Assembly: GCF_033100135.1 (NCBI RefSeq)
Contig: NZ_CP136920.1
Coordinates: forward strand, 2,165,001-2,229,000
Direction of reading: 5' to 3'
From: Rubellicoccus peritrichatus
GTDB taxonomy: Bacteria > Verrucomicrobiota > Verrucomicrobiia > Opitutales > Cerasicoccaceae
DNA length: 64,000 bases
Shown here: piece by piece, positions 53,249 through 60,253 of the stretch
Position numbering within the stretch: position 1 is the stretch's first letter
Layout of the letters: every line of letters begins with the position of its first letter
Program-made: the position numbers and the translations under genes
The notes under the pieces: model-generated
Seen by the model: the letters and a program-made list of their open reading frames with translations, nothing else
The model's database searches: none
Told to the model about the DNA's origin: nothing

Positions 53249-54022
53249 TCATTCAACAAGCCACTCGGTAAGTGGTGTGTTTTTTCGACGCAACTCAATA
53301 ACGAATGCTTCTGCAATGACTTCTGCGCCTTTCTTTGAGAGGTGGGAATTGTCGTTTTTTCCCTTGGGATAGTAGTTGTTTTCTCCAGGTTTCAGGTGAA
53401 GGAAAATTTGTTTGGAGCCTTCAATTCCCAGCGCCTGAATGATACTTCCGGAGGCCCTGTGCATATCAACGAGTGGAACATTCAGTGCTTGGGCGATTTC
53501 CCGGGCGGCCAATGGATACTCACCCAAAGTATCCTTGAGTGTGCCATCTTTGTGAAATCTTCTTCGGTATATTGATGTGGCAATAATAGGATTTGCGCCG
53601 TACTCTTTTGTCTCGAGAATATATTCTTGGAGTAGGTTCTTATATTCGGTTTTTGCTTCCGCGAAGATGTTAGGCTTTTGTTTTTTTTGATCATTGTGAC
53701 CAAATTGAATAAGAACCCAGTCTCCCTCATTGATCTCTTGCTTGGCTGTTTCCCAATGCCCATCAATCATGAAGCTTTTGGCACTTCGCCCTCCTTTTGC
53801 ATGGTTTTTAATGCTGACGCCTTCTTTGAAATAGCGGTGCAGCGCTTCGCCCCATCCGTATTCGGGATTGCCGCTTGAATGGTCACGCGACGCCATCGTG
53901 GAATCGCCAATAAGGTGCAGGGTTGGAGGGGATTTTGCTTCAGCTTGATATATCAAGCAGTAGTAACCAAGTAGAATTAATACGGTTACTTTAAAGTATT
54001 GATAGACACTGGCCTTGATCAA
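53249..54022 (-). CDS. Rhamnogalacturonan acetylesterase-like SGNH hydrolase
   Basis: This 257-aa exported protein has a signal peptide (VTVLILLGYYCLIYQAEA). The SGNH esterase motifs are all present: block I LHLIGDSTMASRD with the Ser nucleophile, block II KNHAKGGRSAKSF (Gly), block III LIQFGHNDQKKQKP (Asn) and block V NDNSHLSKKGAEVIAEA with Asp and His. The spacing fits family CE12 enzymes, which remove acetyl groups from rhamnogalacturonan. The start is a TTG whose bases overlap the TGA of the Gfo/Idh gene (TTGA), which means tight coupling. The substrate is likely an acetylated pectin-like glycan. Confidence 0.85.
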   Translation of the reverse strand: MIKASVYQYFKVTVLILLGYYCLIYQAEAKSPPTLHLIGDSTMASRDHSSGNPEYGWGEALHRYFKEGVSIKNHAKGGRSAKSFMIDGHWETAKQEINEGDWVLIQFGHNDQKKQKPNIFAEAKTEYKNLLQEYILETKEYGANPIIATSIYRRRFHKDGTLKDTLGEYPLAAREIAQALNVPLVDMHRASGSIIQALGIEGSKQIFLHLKPGENNYYPKGKNDNSHLSKKGAEVIAEAFVIELRRKNTPLTEWLVE

Positions 54023-55314
54023 ATTTCTCGAAAGGTTGGAAAATGTTTGTAGTCACTTAAGTCAATGAGTTTTCCTGATTGGGCCCAGGGAACGCCTAGT
54101 TCAGAGAATAGCTTTTCTTTTCGAAAGGCGGTTTGAATGGTTGCATCAAGTTCTTTGACGATCGTTTTAATTTCTCCGTCCGTATTGATTTTCTCAATGT
54201 ACTGTGCTGGGATTTCATGGATGGACGAAGATTCGTGCGCACCATTGACGCAAAGAGTTTGGGCTTTGGCGATATCAAGCCCGCATATGAAAGCGTTTGA
54301 ATTGTTGATGCGTTCAGCCAGTCTTGGAATTATCTGCTGACGAAGGCTGGCCGGCTGCTCGCAGTTGATTTCATGCACTTCGTCATTGGCGGTGCGAAGC
54401 GTGGCTTTTTGAAATGTCCAGTGCACCTCGCCGGATTCTCCAATTACAGTGATTTCTGGGTTCAATATACCACTGGAACTATGTGTGGCATAAAAATACA
54501 GTGAGATGTCATCATTTGTACTAATGCGCATGCATGCTGTATCTGCGCTTTCGATCGATCTTGCGCGATAAAGTTCGGCTTGGATGTTGGCTATTTCTGC
54601 TGATTTGGACAACTCCTTGCCTGCCAGGAAACAGATCATGTTCAATTGGTGTCCAATTGCATTATTAAAGGGAGAGTCCAGCATCCAGTCTTGGCCTACG
54701 CGGAGTCGACCTGCCCAGTTGTTACGCGTGTAATAGGAGTCAAAGCGCGGCCAAAGGCCACGGCATTTGATGGATTTTATTTTTCCTATCTTACCGTTGA
54801 TAATGGCTTCCTTCATCCACAGGGTTTCCGAGGCATACATGGTTTGATAACCGACGGCGACAAATTGATTAGAGCGCCGCTCTGTCTCTTGCATTGCATT
54901 TACTTCCTGAATGGTTGCTGCAGCGGGCTTTTCGACAAAGACATTAGCGCCTGCACGTAGCGCAGCAATTGTCATTGGGGTATGCAGATGGATTCCGGTT
55001 GGGATAAAGCAAAGATCGATCTGGCCATCAAGTTCTTGTAGCATCTGTCGGTAGTCCTGATACAGTTTGCCGCCCATGGATCCGATGAGAGAACATTTCT
55101 CGGCTTCTTCTTCCTGATTGATGACAGTTGCAGCAAGTAATTTCAGCCGGCTTGATTCCATTGCATTCGAAATCATTGTGAAATGAACTTGTGCAAATCC
55201 CGATACTCCTATGAGGGCAACTCGGAGCGGCGAACCCTTGTCCAAGCTGCGTCCAGGCTTGTGAGGTATGTGCTCAGGAGGGGCAAGGAGCGTTGAGTTC
55301 GGGCTTGGCTGCAT
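54019..55314 (-). CDS. Gfo/Idh/MocA-family oxidoreductase
   Basis: This 431-aa protein has the NAD(P)-binding Rossmann pattern in VALIGVSGFAQVHFTMI (about 33-49) and the family EKP motif in VFVEKPAAATIQEVNAM (about 124-140). The C-terminal alpha/beta domain (about 150-430) includes DWMLDSPFNNAIGHQLNMI, where the catalytic His would be. It should oxidise, reduce or epimerise a sugar. The longer TTG frame to 55371 is not preferred. It precedes the SGNH esterase with a four-base overlap, and its upstream region carries the best copy of the palindrome (55483-55495). Confidence 0.86.
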   Translation of the reverse strand: MQPSPNSTLLAPPEHIPHKPGRSLDKGSPLRVALIGVSGFAQVHFTMISNAMESSRLKLLAATVINQEEEAEKCSLIGSMGGKLYQDYRQMLQELDGQIDLCFIPTGIHLHTPMTIAALRAGANVFVEKPAAATIQEVNAMQETERRSNQFVAVGYQTMYASETLWMKEAIINGKIGKIKSIKCRGLWPRFDSYYTRNNWAGRLRVGQDWMLDSPFNNAIGHQLNMICFLAGKELSKSAEIANIQAELYRARSIESADTACMRISTNDDISLYFYATHSSSGILNPEITVIGESGEVHWTFQKATLRTANDEVHEINCEQPASLRQQIIPRLAERINNSNAFICGLDIAKAQTLCVNGAHESSSIHEIPAQYIEKINTDGEIKTIVKELDATIQTAFRKEKLFSELGVPWAQSGKLIDLSDYKHFPTFREI

Positions 55315-55482
55315 TTTTGGTAAATAGAGAAATTTGCTTTTGGTAACTCGATGGAAATACTGTAAGTCCAAGCGATGGATGCTGGATCTTGGTGTCCTTC
55401 CAATGTCTGTAAGTTGTTTGCTCTTAACTTATTATGTTTTTCGTGCTGATGAGTTTATTGCATTCTTATGGCTTTTCCATAT

Positions 55483-55495
55483 TTGACTAAGTCAA
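55483..55495. promoter_or_regulatory. Candidate GntR operator, site 3 (Gfo/Idh-esterase operon)
   Basis: TTGACTAAGTCAA is a perfect 13-bp palindrome apart from its central base, 169 bp upstream of the Gfo/Idh ATG. Each half holds TTGACT, close to a -35 hexamer in both directions, so binding could block a promoter. Confidence 0.75.
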
Positions 55496-55638
55496 TATGG
55501 GCGTCAATCATTTTTAACAATCTAATCTGATCGAGAATATTTTCAGTCTAAGATGTCACTAAGAATTAGATCACAGGCAATAATGGCGTTTCGGCCTTAT
55601 CTGGTTAAAAATAGAGAAAATAAGCTAATATCATTTTA

Positions 55639-55651
55639 TTGACATAGTCAA
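55639..55651. promoter_or_regulatory. Candidate GntR operator, site 4 (LamG PEP-CTERM gene)
   Basis: TTGACATAGTCAA differs from the TTGACTnAGTCAA palindrome at one base and lies 83-95 bp upstream of the PEP-CTERM ATG. Its first half is an exact TTGACA -35 hexamer, so operator and promoter probably overlap. Confidence 0.65.
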
Positions 55652-55733
55652 TTGATTGATTCAATATGTTCACTGTGAAATCATGCTAGCGCTATGGTTC
55701 TCACTGATTTTTAACCCCAATAAATGGAAGTAC

Positions 55734-56660
55734 ATGAACTCAGTAATAAATAATCCAATCCCCTCTCTTAAAGGCATTTTAAAGAAGGCTTCATTTGCAT
55801 TATCCCTTTGTGGTCTTGCCAGTAGTCTGTGTTCCGCAGGACTCCTATTTGAGTATGATGCCGCTGCGGACACACCAGGAAATGGTTCCTGGATGGATGA
55901 GCAGGGAAACCAGAACCTTACCTTTGTTTCAGGTTCGCCTTCTCCAGTGGATGTTAGTGGAGACAGTAATTACTTTACCGCTGCCTATAAGTTCGGAGGC
56001 GCTTCTTCTGTTATTGGGGGCAATGCAGGTAACTCCAGTTGGCCGGCACTAGGCCTTCTTACTGGTAGTACCTATGAGATGTGGGTTCGTCCCACTGCAA
56101 TACCTGTTGGGGATCGGCAAATACTATTGGAGTTAGGGAGTTCATTTCGCGGACTTTCGATCAGCCTTGATACCGATGGATCTGTGTTGGGTTTGGTTAA
56201 GAATGGCAGTGCAAATACAAGTCCGAATATAGTCGTTAATACTTCCGATATTACTTCGACTCTCACTGCAGGTGAGTTTGTGCAAGTTGTTTTCCGGTTC
56301 GATAACGATACTATTAATACCGAGTCGACTGGATCGTTTTTCATCAATGGTGTATCAAATGGTGCAACTACAATTGCCAGTGACCTTACGTTTCAGGCCA
56401 ATGATGTTTCTGGTCTTGGAAGGGAATTCAGCCAGACAGGTGGCACGCAGCGTGACAGCGGTACCTATGCCAGAAGCACCTTCACCAACTATGATGGCCA
56501 GTACGCTTTGGTTCGCATCTACGATAATGCTTTGAGCGATGCAGATATTCTTGCGAATTACAATGCAATCGCTATTCCAGAACCTTCCACATACGCCATG
56601 ATATTCAGTGGTTTGATGCTGGGCCTTGTGATGATTCGTCGACGTATCGCAGGCCGCTGA
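55734..56660 (+). CDS. LamG-like PEP-CTERM protein
   Basis: This 308-aa exported protein begins with a basic start and hydrophobic ASFALSLCGLASSLCSA (signal peptide). The middle part (about 35-270) resembles a concanavalin/LamG sandwich: YDAAADTPGNGSWMDEQGNQNLTF, STYEMWVRPTAIPVGDRQILLELGSS and YDGQYALVRIYDNALSDADILANYNA, the last of which is the usual LamG end. The C-terminus IPEPSTYAMIFSGLMLGLVMIRRR is a PEP-CTERM signal. ATG 55734 is chosen, with GGAAG upstream as ribosome-binding site. It is convergent with the sulfatase and preceded by palindrome site 4. Confidence 0.87.
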   Translation: MNSVINNPIPSLKGILKKASFALSLCGLASSLCSAGLLFEYDAAADTPGNGSWMDEQGNQNLTFVSGSPSPVDVSGDSNYFTAAYKFGGASSVIGGNAGNSSWPALGLLTGSTYEMWVRPTAIPVGDRQILLELGSSFRGLSISLDTDGSVLGLVKNGSANTSPNIVVNTSDITSTLTAGEFVQVVFRFDNDTINTESTGSFFINGVSNGATTIASDLTFQANDVSGLGREFSQTGGTQRDSGTYARSTFTNYDGQYALVRIYDNALSDADILANYNAIAIPEPSTYAMIFSGLMLGLVMIRRRIAGR

Positions 56661-56677
56661 ATTATTATCATACGCCG

Positions 56678-58111
56678 TTATTTCCTGTCTCCCCAGAAAA
56701 CTTTAGGAGGCTTGTTTCCGCATGGTGTCAGTGATTCAACCACATAGCTGACATCTTCACGGGTTGAAAGATTTTCAGCCATTAGTATGCGCATTTCGCT
56801 AATTTCATGAGCCGTAGCAGAAAGGTCTTTCGTTTCATTTGGGTCTATTTGCAGATTAAACAATTGCTCTTCGTTTGTTTTCGGGAACCAAATATATTTC
56901 CATCGATCGGTTACAATCCAAAGATTTGAATGTGCGCTGAAGCATTGGCCAAAAATGTGGTCACGTGTTTTTATCGATGTTTCACCACGGACATGATTGG
57001 CCAGGGATTTGCCATCCATGCACTCGGGTATTTCCAGGCCCGCGAGATCAAGTAATGTTGGTGCAACATCTTCCCAGCAAACAAGTTCATTGGTTCTGCC
57101 GGAGTTGATCTCCGTATTAATGCCGCTGATGAAGAATGGTACTCGGGCTGATGCTTCGTAGCCGAGTGACTTGCGGAAGAGGTGATGATCACCCAGCATT
57201 TCTCCATGATCTGAACTGAACAGTATATAGGCAGGATCTTGTGCTAGTTCGGGAATGCCCATCCACTGTTCAAGAATATGAGCGATGCAATCATCGATGT
57301 GATTAATCAAGGCATAGTAGGCTGCTTTGGCACGACGCATGACTTCCACGTCAAATGGCCCGGCAACTGCATCGGCAGAAAGCCCTTGGGCTGGTGCTAA
57401 CGGAGCCCATTCCCCAATTGTAGCATCAGGCAGGTCTTTTCTTAGGTAGCGGTCAAAGTAGTGTTGAAGTGGTATAAATGGAGGGTGAGGGTGAAAGAAT
57501 GATAGATGTAGAAATAATGGACAGGTCGGGTCTCGCCTCTGGGTTAGCAGCTCTGTCGTTTCTTCTATGACCCAGTTATTCCAGTTGAGAGAATCTTCCA
57601 TTCCCCAAGGTGCGACTAGGCGTCCGTTTCCATTGATGCCCTGGTAATGAGGATGTTGTGTGACGCCCTTATGTTGAAGCCAACGGACGTAGTCATTACG
57701 CTTTTGATACGGACTCTTTGGGCGCCAGTTGCTTGTTTCTGAGAGTGTGATATTATCAAAGCCAAAACGTTTGCCTTGTGGGTGCATATGGAACTTGCCG
57801 ATCAGCTCAGTTTGATAACCTGCATCCCGCAAACAACCGGGTAAAGTTGCTGGTGGATCAAAATCGACTCCGTCCTGATAGTGACGTAGGCCATGTGTGT
57901 CCGGACTCAATCCGGAAAGCAAAGTTCGCCGCGCCGGGATGCAAACCGGGCAAGTGATGTAAGCCTTGTTGAAGTTGACACCGCGGCTTGCGAGATGATC
58001 CAGATTCGGTGTTTCCAAATCATTGTTACCATTGATTCCAAGACAGTCACCGCGTTGTTGGTCGGTTGTGATGAGAATAATATGAGGGCGGCCAGACTTG
58101 GGTTTGAGCAT
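56678..58111 (-). CDS. Family S1-type sulfatase (Cys/formylglycine)
   Basis: This 477-aa sulfatase has the N-terminal metal site HIILITTDQQRGDCLG (Asp), the formylglycine motif C-x-P-x-R in CPVCIPARRTLLSG (Cys57) and the ILFSSDHGEMLGDH motif, with HLSFFHPHPPFIP between. The Cys type requires oxidation to formylglycine by a maturase, not in this window. It removes sulfate esters, here probably from a marine glycan. No signal peptide is seen, so it may act on oligosaccharides in the cytosol or periplasm after uptake. A GTG start at 58132 is an alternative. It is convergent with the LamG gene. Confidence 0.9.
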   Translation of the reverse strand: MLKPKSGRPHIILITTDQQRGDCLGINGNNDLETPNLDHLASRGVNFNKAYITCPVCIPARRTLLSGLSPDTHGLRHYQDGVDFDPPATLPGCLRDAGYQTELIGKFHMHPQGKRFGFDNITLSETSNWRPKSPYQKRNDYVRWLQHKGVTQHPHYQGINGNGRLVAPWGMEDSLNWNNWVIEETTELLTQRRDPTCPLFLHLSFFHPHPPFIPLQHYFDRYLRKDLPDATIGEWAPLAPAQGLSADAVAGPFDVEVMRRAKAAYYALINHIDDCIAHILEQWMGIPELAQDPAYILFSSDHGEMLGDHHLFRKSLGYEASARVPFFISGINTEINSGRTNELVCWEDVAPTLLDLAGLEIPECMDGKSLANHVRGETSIKTRDHIFGQCFSAHSNLWIVTDRWKYIWFPKTNEEQLFNLQIDPNETKDLSATAHEISEMRILMAENLSTREDVSYVVESLTPCGNKPPKVFWGDRK

Positions 58112-58203
58112 CTTCCCATTAAAGAATTCCACTTTCCTTTGAACAAGGGCGTTCGCTTATAGAATTCATTTGAAAAGTTGCACAAATGGAGCATCCGAAT
58201 GCG

Positions 58204-58216
58204 GAGTCTGTGACTC
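58204..58216. promoter_or_regulatory. Palindrome GAGTC-TGT-GACTC in a divergent promoter region
   Basis: A 5-bp inverted repeat with a 3-bp spacer lies between the divergent sulfatase and PEP-CTERM genes. Its half-sites are AGTC/GACT, the inverse order of the TGACT/AGTCA sites of the GntR locus. A second palindrome TCATCA-TTC-TGATGA is at 58315-58329, 62 bp before the PEP-CTERM ATG. Both could be operators, at low certainty. Confidence 0.3.
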
Positions 58217-58390
58217 TTTTGAGTGAAGGAATTCAAGCGTTCATCATGGAGTTACATAATGAGATATGCCAGGATTTCGTTTTTAATAGATTGATCAGTG
58301 AGACGATTGAAACCTCATCATTCTGATGAATTGATTCCCCGCTTACCCTTTCGTTTTTAAATCCAAACCCCAATAAATAAGAAATGCCTT

Positions 58391-59251
58391 ATGTTCTATA
58401 ATATCAAGAAATACACATTGATGTCTTCTGCAGTGCTTGGACTTGCCACCTTGGCGGGTGCCCAGGTTCTGATGCTGAACTTTCGTAATACCGGTGGCCC
58501 TTCGAGTGGCAATTTGACTAACAGTCCATACAATACTGAGAATCCAGGCTTCGCGGATACAACATGGAACAATGTGTCCAACTCAGATGTAGGCTCGGGC
58601 CTCTTTTGGGCAGATGGTACTGCTGCGACAGGGATTGGATTTGATCTTGGTGTCGCTAATCTTGATGTGAGTACCGTGGTCGATCTTTCTACTGCTGTCG
58701 GTAGTGCGAACAATCTCGGGACGATCGTCAATACGGGTATTTATGCGGGGGACTCAATTGCTACTGGCGGAATATTCAATGGTAGTACTACGGATCGTTT
58801 TGAGTTAGGGCTGCAGGTCACTGGTTTGACCGCGGGAACCTACGAAGTCTATGTGACTGGTCGTAATACTAACGCGAATAATTCAGCGACGCTGCCTTAC
58901 ACCTACTATGCATCTGGTGGTGTCTCTGGTGCCAACTTTGACTTTGCCGATTATGATAGCGCGAGTGTTAGTTTTAGTGGGAGCACTGATGCCACGGCAG
59001 CATGGGTTGAAGCTGGGAATGCTGATGCGAACTATGGGAAATTTATTGTTTCAATCAGTGCCGGTGAAGCACTGAATATCGTTTCGAATGGAGATGGTGG
59101 TCAGGGCACTGGTGGCAGTCCGGTTGGTACGGCGAATCGTGGTTTTTTAAATTCTGTGCAAATCGTTGCTGTTCCTGAGCCAGGAACCTGGGCACTTATG
59201 TTTGGTATAGCAGTCTTTGTTTGTGTTGTTATTCGACGAAAACTTGCCTGA
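58391..59251 (+). CDS. PEP-CTERM protein of unknown function
   Basis: This 286-aa exported protein has a short signal peptide (LMSSAVLGLATLAGA). The body (about 25-255) is a Gly/Asn/Thr-rich beta structure with FELGLQVTGLTAGTYEVYVTGR, reminiscent of carbohydrate-binding sandwiches, with no domain I can name. It ends in VPEPGTWALMFGIAVFVCVVIRR, a PEP-CTERM signal. It is divergent from the sulfatase and convergent with the AraC regulator. The 5' region has short palindromes (58204-58216 and 58315-58329). Confidence 0.85.
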   Translation: MFYNIKKYTLMSSAVLGLATLAGAQVLMLNFRNTGGPSSGNLTNSPYNTENPGFADTTWNNVSNSDVGSGLFWADGTAATGIGFDLGVANLDVSTVVDLSTAVGSANNLGTIVNTGIYAGDSIATGGIFNGSTTDRFELGLQVTGLTAGTYEVYVTGRNTNANNSATLPYTYYASGGVSGANFDFADYDSASVSFSGSTDATAAWVEAGNADANYGKFIVSISAGEALNIVSNGDGGQGTGGSPVGTANRGFLNSVQIVAVPEPGTWALMFGIAVFVCVVIRRKLA

Positions 59252-59288
59252 CTTTTTTGACCTGGAAAATATTGGATCCGGGCTTCGC

Positions 59289-60197
59289 CTATTCGGAGTC
59301 CGGTTTCAGTTTGTTCGCTTCCCGGTACTCTCTCGGGGACAGTCCGGTCTTACTGCGAAACCAGCGGGAGAAGTAGCTCAGAGAGTTGAATCCCAAATTA
59401 TAAGAAAGCTGCTTAACCGGAATTGACGAAGTTTGAAGCTGGGCCGTTGCTGTCTGCATGCGCCTTTGATCGAGGTATTGCTTAGGGGTTTGGCCAAATT
59501 CTTTGGTGAATAGTCGATCCAGTTGACTGATGCTTAAATGAACTGCATCAGCCAGTTCTTTCTCAACGAATTCAAGATCGAGTGGATGCCTGTCTATGAG
59601 GCGGGCTGCTTCAAAAACGCGTTCATCCATGTGCTCAAGGCGCGGTGATGAGGCATTAAGCGTTTCACTGATTTCCACCAGGCATCCTAGCCAGGCAATG
59701 AAGCGTTCGCGAATTCGCAGATGATCACCAAGGTTACCCCGGGAAAAACGAAAGCGTGTGTTGGCTTCGGGCATTATTTCTTCAATGGCGTCGAGCATAT
59801 GAATCGCCTTTTCCTCGAGCTTAGGGAAATCAGCGCTGGGGAACGATAAGGCGACATCCCAGTCAAGGCATGGTTTTCCATCTGGCCATTCAATTGCAAA
59901 ACGAATGGATAGGATTTCTGCATCTTCTGAAAAGTCTCGCCGCTTGATTGCATCTCCGGGCAACACCCAATGTCCTTCATCAGCAGTGATCGTTCCAAAA
60001 TCTGTTTCAACCAAAACAGAGCCTTTGCGGATTAGATAAGCAGGATGATTATCGGGATATTCTTTGGGGGTCAGTGTCAGGTACTGAGGCCTGACCTTTC
60101 CCTCATAGACCCAATAAAGCTCGGTTTTCAGATGAGCCCAGTCACTCATCCTTATTTGACCTGTATTAGACTTATGTACGGTCCCGCCTTTTCCCAT
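59289..60197 (-). CDS. AraC-family transcriptional regulator
   Basis: This 302-aa regulator has an N-terminal cupin-like sensor domain (about 20-130: RKGSVLVETDFGTITADEGHWVLPGD) and a C-terminal AraC/XylS double helix-turn-helix (about 200-295: LADAVHLSISQLDRLFTKEFG and KQLSYNLGFNSLSYFSRWFRSKTGLSPREYR). It probably senses a sugar or a related compound. The ATG at 60197 is used; 60149 would remove 16 residues with little family loss. It follows the double-FAD oxidoreductase gene by 56 bp on the same strand and may be its regulator and operon partner. Confidence 0.88.
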   Translation of the reverse strand: MGKGGTVHKSNTGQIRMSDWAHLKTELYWVYEGKVRPQYLTLTPKEYPDNHPAYLIRKGSVLVETDFGTITADEGHWVLPGDAIKRRDFSEDAEILSIRFAIEWPDGKPCLDWDVALSFPSADFPKLEEKAIHMLDAIEEIMPEANTRFRFSRGNLGDHLRIRERFIAWLGCLVEISETLNASSPRLEHMDERVFEAARLIDRHPLDLEFVEKELADAVHLSISQLDRLFTKEFGQTPKQYLDQRRMQTATAQLQTSSIPVKQLSYNLGFNSLSYFSRWFRSKTGLSPREYREANKLKPDSE

Positions 60198-60253
60198 TTA
60201 AGGCAATTCAAGTCGCATAATGAAGCAGTGTCAACCGATCTGAAAAGCCTGGC

